Source: DAIDKA01 sp036267975
GTDB taxonomy: Bacteria; Pseudomonadota; Gammaproteobacteria; Steroidobacterales; Steroidobacteraceae
Length of the DNA stretch: 64,000 nt
Reading direction: 5' to 3'
Assembly (NCBI GenBank): GCA_036267975.1
Contig: DATAVA010000026.1
Coordinates: 54,275-118,274 of the forward strand
Shown here: positions 42,396 through 51,379 of the stretch, piece by piece
Layout: each line of letters opens with the position of its first letter
Numbering within the stretch: the first letter of the stretch is position 1
Position numbers and translations under genes: made by a program
Notes under the pieces: model-generated
What the model saw: only the letters and a program-made list of their open reading frames with translations
Database searches by the model: none
What the model was told of the DNA's origin: nothing

Positions 42396-44617
42396 GTGAT
42401 GCGCTCGCGGCGGAAGCGACGCTGGCATTGATCGCCAGTTGCCCGCGGGGCCTGGCAGATCTACTGGTCCAGGAACTCAATGCCTGCGGCGCGACGCAGA
42501 TTCGCGAGCGCACCACCGGGGTGAGCTTCCAGGGGACGCTGGAATGCGCCTATCGGGTGTGCCTGGAATCGCGCACCGCCAATCGGCTATTCCTGGAAAT
42601 CGCGCGCTTCGATGCCGCGAGCGCCGACGAATTCTATGCACAGCTGCGACGCATCGACTGGACGCAGCACCTGGGGCCGCAGGCGACACTGGCCTGTGAT
42701 TTCAGTGGCCAGCATCCGCAGATCACCCACACGCACTTCGGCGCCCTGAAGCTGAAGGATGCGATCTGCGATGGCCTGCGCGCGTGGGCCGGCCAGCGGC
42801 CCGATGTGCAGCGCGAGCGACCCGGTGTCCGGGTTCATGCGCACGCCAATGGTGAGCAGGTGACCGTCTCCATCGATCTGTCCGGGGAGAGCTTGCACCG
42901 CCGCGGCTATCGCGCCGAGGCGGGCGAGGCGCCGCTGAAGGAAAACGTCGCTGCCGGCATCCTGCTGCGTGCTGGCTGGCCGCAGCTCGCCGCGGATGGC
43001 GCGGGATTCCTCGATCCGATGTGTGGTTCCGGCACGCTGGTGATCGAGGCGGCGCTCATCGCGGCCGAGCGCGCTCCGGGCCTGGGGCGTGACTACTTCG
43101 GCTTCCTGGGCTGGCGCGGACACGATCCACAGCTGTGGGCGCGGGTGCGGACCGCCGCGCAGGCACGGCAGCGCGAGCTGCCTGCCGGGCACCTGCCGCT
43201 GCGCGGTATCGATCGCGACGCCGCGAGCGTTCGCGCGGCGACGACGAATGCCCAGCGTGCCGGGATCGCGCCGTGGGCGCATTTCGCGAGCGGACTGCTG
43301 GCGCAGGCGCGGCCGTTGCCCGGACAGACGATGGGTCTGGTGGTGACGAATCCGCCCTATGGCGTGCGCATGGAAGACATGACCGGTGCGCGCGTGGCGC
43401 ATCGCGAGCTGGGCATCGTGCTGCGCGAAGAGTTTCAGGGTTGGCATGCCGCGGTGTTCACCGGCACGCCGGAATTGGGATTGGAGCTGGGCATCCGTGC
43501 GCGGCGCACCCACACCATGTGGAATGGCGCCATCGAGTGCCGCCTGTTGCGACTGACGGTTGCGAGCGCAGATTTCCGCGAAGTCGGACGCAAGCGTACG
43601 GGACTCACGGCCGATGCGCAGTCGGCGGCGACGCCCGGCGCGCGCATGTTCGCCAACCGCCTCGCCAAGAACCTCAAGCGCCTGGGCAGCTGGGCGCGTG
43701 ACCAGGGTGTCTTCAATGTGCGCCTGTACGATGCGGACATGCCCGAATACGCCCTGGCCATCGACCGCTACGGGATTATCGGGGAGGCCGGCTCCGAGGA
43801 GTGGCTGTACGTGCAGGAATACGAGGCGCCGGCAAGCATTGATCCGGACGCCGCGCGCCGTCGGCGCGGTGAGGCGCTGTCGGTACTGAGCGAAGTCACC
43901 GGCGTGCCAGGTGCCCGCATTCGCGTGCGGCTGCGCCGCAGGCAGTCCGGCGCCGGGCAATACCGCAAGCTTGAAAGCCAGGCCGTATTCCACACGGCGC
44001 GCGAGGCCGGCCAGCGCTTCTGGGTGAACTTTGATGATTACCTGGATACCGGACTGTTCCTCGATCACCGCATCACCCGCGAGCGGCTGGGCGCACAGGC
44101 GCGCGGCGGGCGCTTCCTGAACCTGTTCTGCTACACGGCCACGGCCACGGTGCATGCCGCTGCGGGCGGCGCCCGCGCCAGTACCTCGGTGGACATGTCA
44201 CGTCCCTACCTGCAATGGGCGCGGCGCAATCTGGATCTGAACGGCATTGCCCGTGAGCCGCACGAACTGATCCAGGCGGACTGCCGCCAGTGGCTGGATG
44301 AGGCCGTGACGGCGCACGAACGCTACGACCTGATTTTCCTGGACCCGCCGACGTTCTCCAATTCAAAGCGCATGGAGGGGGTGCTGGATGTGAGTCGCGA
44401 TCACAGCGTGCTGATCGAGAGGTGTACGCAGCTGCTCAATCGCGGCGGCCTGCTGGTGTTCTCCACCAATGCGCAGCGCTTCAAGCTCGATGCGGCGCTC
44501 AGCGACCGGCATGACGTCACTGACATCTCGCGTGCGACGATCGCCGTGGATTTCGAGCGCAATCCGCGCATCCATCGTTGTTTCGAAATCCGCCCGCGGC
44601 TCACAGCAGATCCCTGA
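42392..44617 (+). CDS. rlmL: Bifunctional 23S rRNA methyltransferase RlmKL (m2G2445/m7G2069)
   Basis: 741 residues, close to E. coli RlmKL (702). N-terminal ferredoxin-like/THUMP part (ASCPRGLADLLVQELNACGA; RVHAHANGEQVTVSIDLSGE) to about 165; RlmL methyltransferase with DPMCGSGTLVIEAALIAAE and LVVTNPPYGVRMED; then the RlmK domain with DTGLFLDHRITRERLGAQA, RFLNLFCYTATATVHAA and the catalytic motif YDLIFLDPPTFSNSKRMEGV. ATG 42392 lies inside the puuR stop (ATGA). The 3' end overlaps the convergent puuB gene by 17 nt. A housekeeping rRNA enzyme inserted in a polyamine locus is unusual; see findings. Confidence 0.95.
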   Translation: MSDALAAEATLALIASCPRGLADLLVQELNACGATQIRERTTGVSFQGTLECAYRVCLESRTANRLFLEIARFDAASADEFYAQLRRIDWTQHLGPQATLACDFSGQHPQITHTHFGALKLKDAICDGLRAWAGQRPDVQRERPGVRVHAHANGEQVTVSIDLSGESLHRRGYRAEAGEAPLKENVAAGILLRAGWPQLAADGAGFLDPMCGSGTLVIEAALIAAERAPGLGRDYFGFLGWRGHDPQLWARVRTAAQARQRELPAGHLPLRGIDRDAASVRAATTNAQRAGIAPWAHFASGLLAQARPLPGQTMGLVVTNPPYGVRMEDMTGARVAHRELGIVLREEFQGWHAAVFTGTPELGLELGIRARRTHTMWNGAIECRLLRLTVASADFREVGRKRTGLTADAQSAATPGARMFANRLAKNLKRLGSWARDQGVFNVRLYDADMPEYALAIDRYGIIGEAGSEEWLYVQEYEAPASIDPDAARRRRGEALSVLSEVTGVPGARIRVRLRRRQSGAGQYRKLESQAVFHTAREAGQRFWVNFDDYLDTGLFLDHRITRERLGAQARGGRFLNLFCYTATATVHAAAGGARASTSVDMSRPYLQWARRNLDLNGIAREPHELIQADCRQWLDEAVTAHERYDLIFLDPPTFSNSKRMEGVLDVSRDHSVLIERCTQLLNRGGLLVFSTNAQRFKLDAALSDRHDVTDISRATIAVDFERNPRIHRCFEIRPRLTADP

Positions 44618-45881
44618 TCCGGTAGTAGAGCATCGCCAGCACCAGCGCCGGACGACGCAGGGCCGCGCCGCCCGGAAAGTCGCGGTGCGGAATGCGCGCG
44701 AAGACATCGAAACGTTCGGCCTGCCCCGCGATGGCCTCGCTGACCAGTTTGCCGGCGATGCCGGCCAGTGCCATGCCGTGGCCTGAGAATCCCTGCAGGT
44801 AGTACACGTCCGGATTGAGTCGACCGAAATCCGGAGCCCGATTGCGGGTGATGTCCACGTGACCGCCCCACGCGAATTCAATTTTCACATCCCGCAATTG
44901 CGGGAACACCCGTGTCATGCGGGCACGGGTGGCGGCCGCGATGCGGTCCGGATCAAAGCCGGCGTAGGTGACGCCCCCGCCGAACAGCAGCCGCCCATCC
45001 GCCGAGCGTCGGAAGTAATCGAGCACCCAGTGCATGTCGGCGACGGCCGCGTTATTGGTGATGAGGGCGTGCGCCCGCTTCGCGCCGAGGGGCGCGGTGG
45101 CCACGATGCAGGTGCCGACGGCCATGATCCGCGCCTGCAGCGGCGGTGCGGTGGGTCCGAGATAGACATTCCCGCATAACACCAGCTGGCGGCAGCGCAC
45201 CTCGCCACCTGCGGTACGCACGCGTACCGGCGCGCGCCCCGCGAAATCCATGGCACGGCTGCCCGTGAAGATGCGCACGCCCAGCCGCTCGGCGGCGGCC
45301 GCCAATCCCAGGGTGTATTTCAGCGGCTGCAGGTGGCCGGCGTTGGCATCGTAGAGCGCGCCCCGGTAACGGCTACTGGCGATCACACTGCGCACTTCGT
45401 CGGCCGGCATATAGTGGATGCCGTCATAGTCATAGCGGTGCTGCAGTTCCTCGAGGGCGGCACGCAGCTGTACCTCATGGCGCGCTTTGACCGCCGTGAG
45501 CATGTGGCCGGCGACAAATTCGGCGTCGATGCCATGGCGCGCAATGAGTTCACGTACCAGGCGCACGCCTGCGACGGATACGTCCCAGACCCTGCGGGCG
45601 TCGTCGGCGCCGATCAGCTTCTCCAGGGTGCTCTGACTGGCGGCGATGCCCGGCAGGACTTGCGCGCCGCTGCGGCCGGACGCACCCCAACCGATCTGTT
45701 GCGCTTCCAGCACGATGACATCGAAACCGCGCTCGGCCAGGTGCAGCGCCGTGGACGTGCCGGCGATACCGCCGCCGATGACGCACACATCGCAGCGGTG
45801 GCTGCCGCCCAGTACCGCGCGCGTCGGGCCAAGGTCGCCCGCGGCGAAGTACGAGGTGCGTGCGAGCGGCCGGCCGGTCAT
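44601..45881 (-). CDS. puuB: Gamma-glutamylputrescine oxidase (FAD-dependent)
   Basis: 426-residue DAO-type flavoenzyme oxidising gamma-glutamylputrescine to gamma-glutamyl-aminobutyraldehyde with release of ammonia and peroxide. N-terminal SYFAAGDLGPTRAVLGG, the Rossmann FAD motif CDVCVIGGGIAGTSTALHLA, GWGASGRSGAQVLPG (typical of PuuB), RYRGALYDANAGHLQPLKY and the C-terminal FAD-contacting QGFSGHGMALAGIAGKLVSE. It is divergent from puuD across 270 bp carrying palindromes, so co-regulation is likely. The ATG at 45881 is followed by no competing start. Confidence 0.92.
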   Translation of the reverse strand: MTGRPLARTSYFAAGDLGPTRAVLGGSHRCDVCVIGGGIAGTSTALHLAERGFDVIVLEAQQIGWGASGRSGAQVLPGIAASQSTLEKLIGADDARRVWDVSVAGVRLVRELIARHGIDAEFVAGHMLTAVKARHEVQLRAALEELQHRYDYDGIHYMPADEVRSVIASSRYRGALYDANAGHLQPLKYTLGLAAAAERLGVRIFTGSRAMDFAGRAPVRVRTAGGEVRCRQLVLCGNVYLGPTAPPLQARIMAVGTCIVATAPLGAKRAHALITNNAAVADMHWVLDYFRRSADGRLLFGGGVTYAGFDPDRIAAATRARMTRVFPQLRDVKIEFAWGGHVDITRNRAPDFGRLNPDVYYLQGFSGHGMALAGIAGKLVSEAIAGQAERFDVFARIPHRDFPGGAALRRPALVLAMLYYRIRDLL

Positions 45882-46090
45882 AACGGCAACCCTGATCGTT
45901 TAGGTGTTTAAAATATTGGATGCGCCCGACGCCATGCTTGCCGTGCCGGTCGTGGACAACCGGGTCCGCAGCGCGCGCGCCCATAAATGGCTATATTGTC
46001 GGCCTCAACGCCAGTTTACCACCGATCCGGGTACCGCCAAAATGTGCGCCGCGGAGCGCCGGCGGGGCCTCCCATGTGGTGTAATAGGGA

Positions 46091-46136
46091 CCTGTAACAG
46101 GATCTGAAGGCGGCAGCCGTCTAACATATTAGACGG
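46091..46136. promoter_or_regulatory. Palindromes upstream of puuD, putative operator
   Basis: CCGTCTAA-CATA-TTAGACGG at 46117-46136 is a perfect 20-bp inverted repeat 15 nt before the puuD ATG. CCTGT-A-ACAGG at 46091-46101 is another just upstream. They lie in the 270-bp divergent puuB/puuD region (45882-46151), which is otherwise featureless to me except for AT-rich TTTAAAATATT near 45908. The position suggests repression of the puuDA-pot operon. Confidence 0.6.
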
Positions 46137-46151
46137 ACCCCGAAACAACCC

Positions 46152-46907
46152 ATGAAATCCCGACGCCCGGTCATCGGCATCGCCGCCGATCGCCGCATGA
46201 TTGGCCATCACGCGTTTCATATGGCCGGCGAGAAATACATGAAGGCAATCGCCGCTGGCGCCGGCGGCATTCCGGTGCTGCTGCCGGCCCTGGGCGACAG
46301 CGGCGACATCGAGGAGGCCTTGAACCACCTTGATGGCATCGTGCTGCCGGGCAGTCCGTCGAATGTCGAGCCGCACCGTTATGCGGGACAGCCCAGTGTC
46401 CCCGGCACCCTGCATGATCCGCAACGCGATTCGACGACCCTGACCCTGATTCCACGCGCCGTTGCGATGGGAGTGCCGCTGCTGGGCATCTGCCGCGGCT
46501 TCCAGGAGGTGAACGTGGCCTTCGGCGGCACGTTGCTGCAGCGGGTCCACGAAGTACCGGGGCACCTGGATCACCGCGACGATGAGACGCTTGATCTGGA
46601 GACCCAGTACGGCCCCGCGCATGCCGTGTGCCTGGAGCCCGGCGGGTTGCTCATCAAACTGGCGGGCGCACCGGAAATCCGCGTCAACTCGCTGCATTGG
46701 CAAGGGGTCGAGCGGCTGGGCGAAGGCCTGGCGGTGGAGGCCCGCGCACCGGATGGTCTGATCGAGGGCTTCCAGGTGCGCAATGCGCGCAGTTTCGCGG
46801 TGGCGGTGCAATGGCATCCCGAGTGGCGTGCGATGAGTAATCCATTTTCGCGGGCGTTATTTGCGGCCTTTGGCGATGCCAGCCGCGAGCGCGCGCAGAC
46901 CAGGTGA
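46152..46907 (+). CDS. puuD: Gamma-glutamyl-gamma-aminobutyrate hydrolase
   Basis: 251-residue class I glutamine-amidotransferase-fold hydrolase freeing GABA and glutamate from gamma-Glu-GABA. The triad is visible: Cys114 in LLGICRGFQEVNVAFGG, His222 and Glu224 in AVQWHPEWRAM. Also DGIVLPGSPSNVEPHRY and RVNSLHWQGVERLGEGL, both PuuD-typical. First gene of a tight run puuD-puuA-potFGHI with gaps of 3-19 nt or overlaps. Confidence 0.93.
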   Translation: MKSRRPVIGIAADRRMIGHHAFHMAGEKYMKAIAAGAGGIPVLLPALGDSGDIEEALNHLDGIVLPGSPSNVEPHRYAGQPSVPGTLHDPQRDSTTLTLIPRAVAMGVPLLGICRGFQEVNVAFGGTLLQRVHEVPGHLDHRDDETLDLETQYGPAHAVCLEPGGLLIKLAGAPEIRVNSLHWQGVERLGEGLAVEARAPDGLIEGFQVRNARSFAVAVQWHPEWRAMSNPFSRALFAAFGDASRERAQTR

Positions 46908-46910
46908 TCT

Positions 46911-48251
46911 ATGGCGACTGATATTCAACAGTTCTTTCGCGACCACGGCATTTCCGAAGTCGAGGCCATCATTCCGGATATGGCGGGAATTGCCCGCGGC
47001 AAGATCATGCCTGCCGTGAAGTTTGCGGTGGATGAGGGCATGCGGCTGCCCGAGAGCGTGTTCCTGCAGACCGTGACCGGCGACTACCCGATCGACACCG
47101 CGGATGCGATGAATCCGGCTGAAATCGACATTATCCTCAAGGCCGACACCAAGACCGTGCGGCGTGTGCCGTGGGCCGCCGAACCGACGGCCCAGGTGAT
47201 TCATGACTGCTACTACGGCGACGGCCGGCGGGTCGCGATGGCGCCACGCAATGTGCTGCGCCATGTGCTGGAGCTGTATGCGCAACGCGGCTGGGACCCG
47301 GTCGTGGCACCGGAGCTGGAGTTCTACCTGGTCGAGCCGAATCTCGACGCCGACTATCCCCTGAAGCCCCCCGTGGGCCGTTCCGGTCGCGCCGAGCCCG
47401 GCCGCCAGTCCTACAGCATCGCCGCCGTCAATGAGTTCGACCCGCTGTTCGATGACATCTACCAGTTCTGCGAAGACCAGGAGATCGAGATCGACACGCT
47501 GATCCACGAGGATGGACCGGCGCAGATGGAAATCAACCTGATCCACGGCAATGCACTGGATCTGGCTGACCAGGCCTTCCTGTTCAAGCGCACGGCGCGC
47601 GAGGCGGCACTGCGCCACAAGATGTATGCGACCTTCATGGCCAAGCCGCATGCGAAGGAGCCGGGCAGCGCCATGCATATCCATCAGAGCGTGGTGGACC
47701 GCAAGAGCGGCAAGAACATTTTCAGCAATGCGGATGGCAGCCCATCGCCGCTGTTCTTTGCCCATATCGCCGGCCTGCAGCGCTACCTGCCAGCCGCAAT
47801 GGCACTGTTCTGTCCGAACGTGAATTCCTACCGGCGGCTGACGCGCTACCAGACTGCGCCCATCAATACTCATTGGGGCTATGACAACCGCACGGCCGGC
47901 CTGCGCGTGCCCAATGCAGCACCGGCCGCCCGGCGCGTCGAGAACCGCTGCGGCGGCGCCGATGCCAATCCGTACATCGCCATGGCGGCCTCGTTGGCCT
48001 GCGGCTATCTGGGGATGACCGAGGGCCTGCAGCCGACCGATCCGATTACGGGCAGCGCCCATGATCTGCCCTTCGGCCTGCCGCGCACGCTGGACGGGGC
48101 GCTGCGGGAGCTGCGGGCCTGCGAGCCGCTGGTGGAGCTGCTCGGGCCGACTTTCGTGGAGGCGTTCGCGCTGGTCAAGGAAGCTGAGTACGAGGTATTC
48201 CTGCAGGTGATCAGTTCCTGGGAGCGCGAGCACCTGCTGCTGAACGTGTAG
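46911..48251 (+). CDS. puuA: Gamma-glutamylputrescine synthetase
   Basis: 446-residue glutamine synthetase-family enzyme ligating glutamate to putrescine with ATP, the entry step of the Puu pathway. IQQFFRDHGISEVEAIIPDM is the PuuA-type start. Active-site blocks: PELEFYLVEP, EDGPAQMEINLIHGNALDLA, SAMHIHQSVVDRKSGKNIFS, NSYRRLTRYQTAPINTHWGY and GGADANPYIAMAASLACGYL. Lacks the adenylylation Tyr loop expected of GlnA. Starts 3 nt after puuD. Confidence 0.93.
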   Translation: MATDIQQFFRDHGISEVEAIIPDMAGIARGKIMPAVKFAVDEGMRLPESVFLQTVTGDYPIDTADAMNPAEIDIILKADTKTVRRVPWAAEPTAQVIHDCYYGDGRRVAMAPRNVLRHVLELYAQRGWDPVVAPELEFYLVEPNLDADYPLKPPVGRSGRAEPGRQSYSIAAVNEFDPLFDDIYQFCEDQEIEIDTLIHEDGPAQMEINLIHGNALDLADQAFLFKRTAREAALRHKMYATFMAKPHAKEPGSAMHIHQSVVDRKSGKNIFSNADGSPSPLFFAHIAGLQRYLPAAMALFCPNVNSYRRLTRYQTAPINTHWGYDNRTAGLRVPNAAPAARRVENRCGGADANPYIAMAASLACGYLGMTEGLQPTDPITGSAHDLPFGLPRTLDGALRELRACEPLVELLGPTFVEAFALVKEAEYEVFLQVISSWEREHLLLNV

Positions 48252-48270
48252 CGGCCTGTAATATAGGTCG

Positions 48271-49356
48271 ATGCGAATCTGCTGCGTACTGCTGGCCTGC
48301 CTCGCCGCCTGCTCCGGAGGTTCCACTGCCAACGAACCGGTGCTGAACGTTTACAACTGGTCCGACTACATCGCGCCGGCTGTCATCGATGATTTCGAGC
48401 GCGAATACGGCATCAAGGTCAATTACGACGTCTTCGACTCCAACGAGGTGCTGGAGACGAAGATGCTCATGGGCCATTCCAACTTCGACGTGGTGGTGCC
48501 CTCCGGCCCGTTCCTGCAGCGCCAGGTGGTGGCCGGCGTTTATCAAAAGCTCAACAAGGCGCTGCTGCCGAATCTCAAGTACGTGGATCCGGAGGTGGCG
48601 CACACCGCCGCGGTCTACGACGCCGGCAACGACTACGGCGTCGATTACATGTGGATCACTTCCGGCCCCGGCTATAACGTGGCCAAGATCCGCGAGCGCA
48701 TGCCGAATGCACCGGTCGATTCCCTGGCGATGATCTTCGACCCGGCCGTGGTGTCGAAATTCAAGGACTGTGGCGTTTCAATCCTGGATACGCCGACCGA
48801 AATGCTGGGGGCGGTGCTGCTGTACCTCGGGCGCAATCCGAACAGTGAAGCCGTGGCGGACCTAAGTGCGGCCGAAAAGGTGCTGAAATCGATCCGACCC
48901 TATATCCGCTACGTTCACTCCTCGCGGTACATTGACGACCTGGCCAATGGCGAGATCTGTCTGGCGATGGGCTGGTCCGGGGACGTGAAGCAGGCGCACG
49001 ACCGTGCCGTGGAGGCCGGGCGGGGCATCGAACTGGCGTATCGCATCCCGAAGGAAGGCGCGATGCGCAATTTCGACATGGTGGCGATCCCGGCCGATGC
49101 ACCGCACGTGAAGAACGCGCATCTGTTCATCAATTTCCTGCTGCGCCCCGATATCGCCGCGCGCAACAGCAATTATCTCAAGTACGCCAATGGCGATGAT
49201 CCGGCCCGCGAGCCGTTGACGCCGGTGGTCAGGAACGATCCGGGCATCTACCCACCGCCGCAGGTGCGCGCGACGCTGGTGCCGGAACTCGCAAAATCCG
49301 CGCAGTTCACGCGGTTGTTGAACCGCATGTGGACCCGCTTCAAGACCGGAGAGTAG
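48271..49356 (+). CDS. potF: Putrescine/spermidine-binding protein of ABC transporter, predicted lipoprotein
   Basis: 361 residues. Binds polyamines outside the inner membrane and delivers them to PotGHI. VLNVYNWSDYIAPAVIDDFE is the hallmark PotD/PotF N-terminus; FDVVVPSGPFLQRQVVAGVY, GVDYMWITSGPGYNV, CLAMGWSGDVKQAHDRA and YRIPKEGAMRNFDMVAIPAD follow. The signal ends in LAAC-SGG with lipobox Cys14, so this copy is probably lipid-anchored, whereas E. coli PotF is soluble. Follows puuA by 19 nt. Confidence 0.92.
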   Translation: MRICCVLLACLAACSGGSTANEPVLNVYNWSDYIAPAVIDDFEREYGIKVNYDVFDSNEVLETKMLMGHSNFDVVVPSGPFLQRQVVAGVYQKLNKALLPNLKYVDPEVAHTAAVYDAGNDYGVDYMWITSGPGYNVAKIRERMPNAPVDSLAMIFDPAVVSKFKDCGVSILDTPTEMLGAVLLYLGRNPNSEAVADLSAAEKVLKSIRPYIRYVHSSRYIDDLANGEICLAMGWSGDVKQAHDRAVEAGRGIELAYRIPKEGAMRNFDMVAIPADAPHVKNAHLFINFLLRPDIAARNSNYLKYANGDDPAREPLTPVVRNDPGIYPPPQVRATLVPELAKSAQFTRLLNRMWTRFKTGE

Positions 49357-49359
49357 GGC

Positions 49360-50466
49360 GTGACGTACGTTCGTATCGAGAACCTCAGCAAACGCTTCGA
49401 TGAATTCGTCGCAGTCGACGACGTGAGCCTGGAGATCCACCGCGGTGAGATCTTCTGCTTGCTGGGAGGCTCCGGATCCGGCAAGACGACCCTGCTGCGC
49501 ATGCTGGCCGGGTTCGAGACGCCAACGGCCGGACGCATCCTGGTCGACGGCCGCGATATGAGCACGGTGCCGCCGTACGAGCGGCCGGTGAACATGATGT
49601 TCCAGTCCTATGCGCTTTTCCCCCACATGACGGTGGCGAAGAACATTGCCTTTGGATTGGAACAGGAAGGGCTGCGGCGCGATGAGGTCAAGCGCCGTGT
49701 CGGGGAGATCCTCGACATCGTGAAGATGGGCGGCTTCGGTGCGCGCAAGCCGCATCAGCTCTCCGGCGGTCAGCGGCAGCGCATCGCCCTGGCCCGCTCG
49801 CTGGTCAAGCGGCCGAAGCTGCTGCTGCTGGATGAACCGCTGGCGGCGCTGGATCGCAAGCTGCGCGAGCACACGCAGTTCGAGCTCATCAATATCCAGA
49901 GGGCCCTCGGCGTCACCTTCATCGTCGTGACCCACGATCAGGAAGAGGCCATGACGCTGTCGACGCGGATGGGGGTCATGAACCATGGTCGCATCGTGCA
50001 GGTCGGCACGCCCACGCAGATCTACGAATCCCCCGGTACCCGTTTCATCGCCGATTTCATCGGGTCGGTGAATCTGTTCGAGGGCCAGGTGCTCGAGGAA
50101 TCCGCACCGCGCCAGCGTATCCGCTGCGGTGAACTCGGCTGCCTGATCAGAGTCGATCGGCAGCTGCCGGCGGCGCGCGATGCCACGGTCTGGGCGGCCG
50201 TGCGCCCGGAGAAGATCGCGATGACCCGCGAGTTGCCCGACGGGGTCATTGAGGTGAATCCGGATACCGAGAATGTCACCCGCGGGCGGGTGCGGGGGAT
50301 TGCCTATCTTGGCGATGCGTCGGCGTACCTGGTGGCGCTTGCTTCCGGACGCGAGGTGCGCGTGACGCTGCCGAATTCGGCGCGCGCTGCCGAGCAGCGC
50401 ATCGCGCGCGATGAGGACGTGTTCCTCTCCTGGCAGGCCAGCAGTCCCGTCGTGCTGACGGAATAG
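49360..50466 (+). CDS. potG: Polyamine ABC transporter ATP-binding protein
   Basis: 368 residues. Walker A GGSGSGKTTLLRMLAG, Q-loop MMFQSYALFPHMT, signature LSGGQRQRIALARSL, Walker B LLLLDEPLAALDRKLRE, H-loop VTHDQEEAM, then a C-terminal TOBE domain (GSVNLFEGQVLEESAPRQRI; VWAAVRPEKIAMTR) as in PotA/PotG. Powers putrescine uptake. GTG start 3 nt after potF. Confidence 0.94.
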   Translation: MTYVRIENLSKRFDEFVAVDDVSLEIHRGEIFCLLGGSGSGKTTLLRMLAGFETPTAGRILVDGRDMSTVPPYERPVNMMFQSYALFPHMTVAKNIAFGLEQEGLRRDEVKRRVGEILDIVKMGGFGARKPHQLSGGQRQRIALARSLVKRPKLLLLDEPLAALDRKLREHTQFELINIQRALGVTFIVVTHDQEEAMTLSTRMGVMNHGRIVQVGTPTQIYESPGTRFIADFIGSVNLFEGQVLEESAPRQRIRCGELGCLIRVDRQLPAARDATVWAAVRPEKIAMTRELPDGVIEVNPDTENVTRGRVRGIAYLGDASAYLVALASGREVRVTLPNSARAAEQRIARDEDVFLSWQASSPVVLTE

Positions 50467-50473
50467 AACGTCC

Positions 50474-51379
50474 ATGGCTCAGCACCCTCACAGTGTGAAT
50501 CAACGCGGGCGGCGAGTGGTAGCGGGCATACCGCTCGGGTGGATGATCCTGCTGTTCCTGCTGCCATTCCTGATCGTCCTCAAATTGTCATTCTCCCAGG
50601 AACGGCTGGCAATTCCACCGTACGCGCCGTTCCTGGAGTGGATCAATGGGCTGCCGCACCCGACGCTGCACCTGAGCAATTATGCGTTCCTGTTCACCGA
50701 TCCTCTGTACGTCAGCGCTTACCTGTATTCGCTAAAGGTCGCCGCGGTCTCGACCGTGCTGTGTCTGCTTTTGGGCTATCCGATGGCCTACGCCATTGCC
50801 CGTGCGCCGGGCCCGCGGCGCAGCGTGCTGCTGATGCTCATCGTGCTGCCGTTCTGGACTTCCTTCCTGCTGCGCGTGTATGCCTGGATCGGACTGCTCA
50901 AGCACGACGGCGTCATCAACAACATCCTGATGTCCTTAAGGGTCATCCACCAGCCGCTGACAATGCTGCAAACGGACTTTGCCGTGTATGTGGGCATCGT
51001 GTACTCATACCTGCCGTTCATGATCCTGCCGCTGTACGCCAATCTGGAAAAGCACGACGGGGCACTGCTGGAGGCCGCCGCGGATCTGGGTGCGCGACCC
51101 TTCAAGGCCTTCCTGCGCATCACCCTGCCGCAGTCCGTACCCGGCATCATTGCCGGCTCGCTGCTGGTATTCATTCCGGCCGTGGGTGAGTACGTGGTGC
51201 CCTCGCTCCTGGGCCGGACCGACCAGCTCATGATTGGCCGGGTGCTGTCGGATGAATTCTTCGAGAACCGCGATTGGCCGCTGGCGAGCTCCGTGGCCAT
51301 CCTGATGCTGTTGCTGCTGGTCGTCCCCATCATGTTGTTCCAGCGTTCCGGCGGGCGGCAGATCGGGAGTCATCGATGA
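50474..51379 (+). CDS. potH: Polyamine ABC transporter permease, PotB/PotH-type
   Basis: 301 residues, six transmembrane helices: MILLFLLPFLIVLKLSFSQE, VAAVSTVLCLLLGYPMAYAI, VLLMLIVLPFWTSFLLRVYA and others. The EAA loop is LLEAAADLGARPFKAFLRIT. Periplasmic insertion after helix 1 (PPYAPFLEWINGLPHPTLHL) matches PotH. Starts 7 nt after potG; stop overlaps potI (ATGA). Confidence 0.93.
   Translation: MAQHPHSVNQRGRRVVAGIPLGWMILLFLLPFLIVLKLSFSQERLAIPPYAPFLEWINGLPHPTLHLSNYAFLFTDPLYVSAYLYSLKVAAVSTVLCLLLGYPMAYAIARAPGPRRSVLLMLIVLPFWTSFLLRVYAWIGLLKHDGVINNILMSLRVIHQPLTMLQTDFAVYVGIVYSYLPFMILPLYANLEKHDGALLEAAADLGARPFKAFLRITLPQSVPGIIAGSLLVFIPAVGEYVVPSLLGRTDQLMIGRVLSDEFFENRDWPLASSVAILMLLLLVVPIMLFQRSGGRQIGSHR

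Noticed and set aside
45882..46151. tRNA or small RNA gene in the puuB/puuD gap
   Set aside because: Palindromes present, but no cloverleaf, T-loop motif or terminator with a T-run.
46857..48332. Minus-strand frame of 491 codons across puuA
   Set aside because: Mirror of a textbook glutamine synthetase-family gene; no homology-like content.
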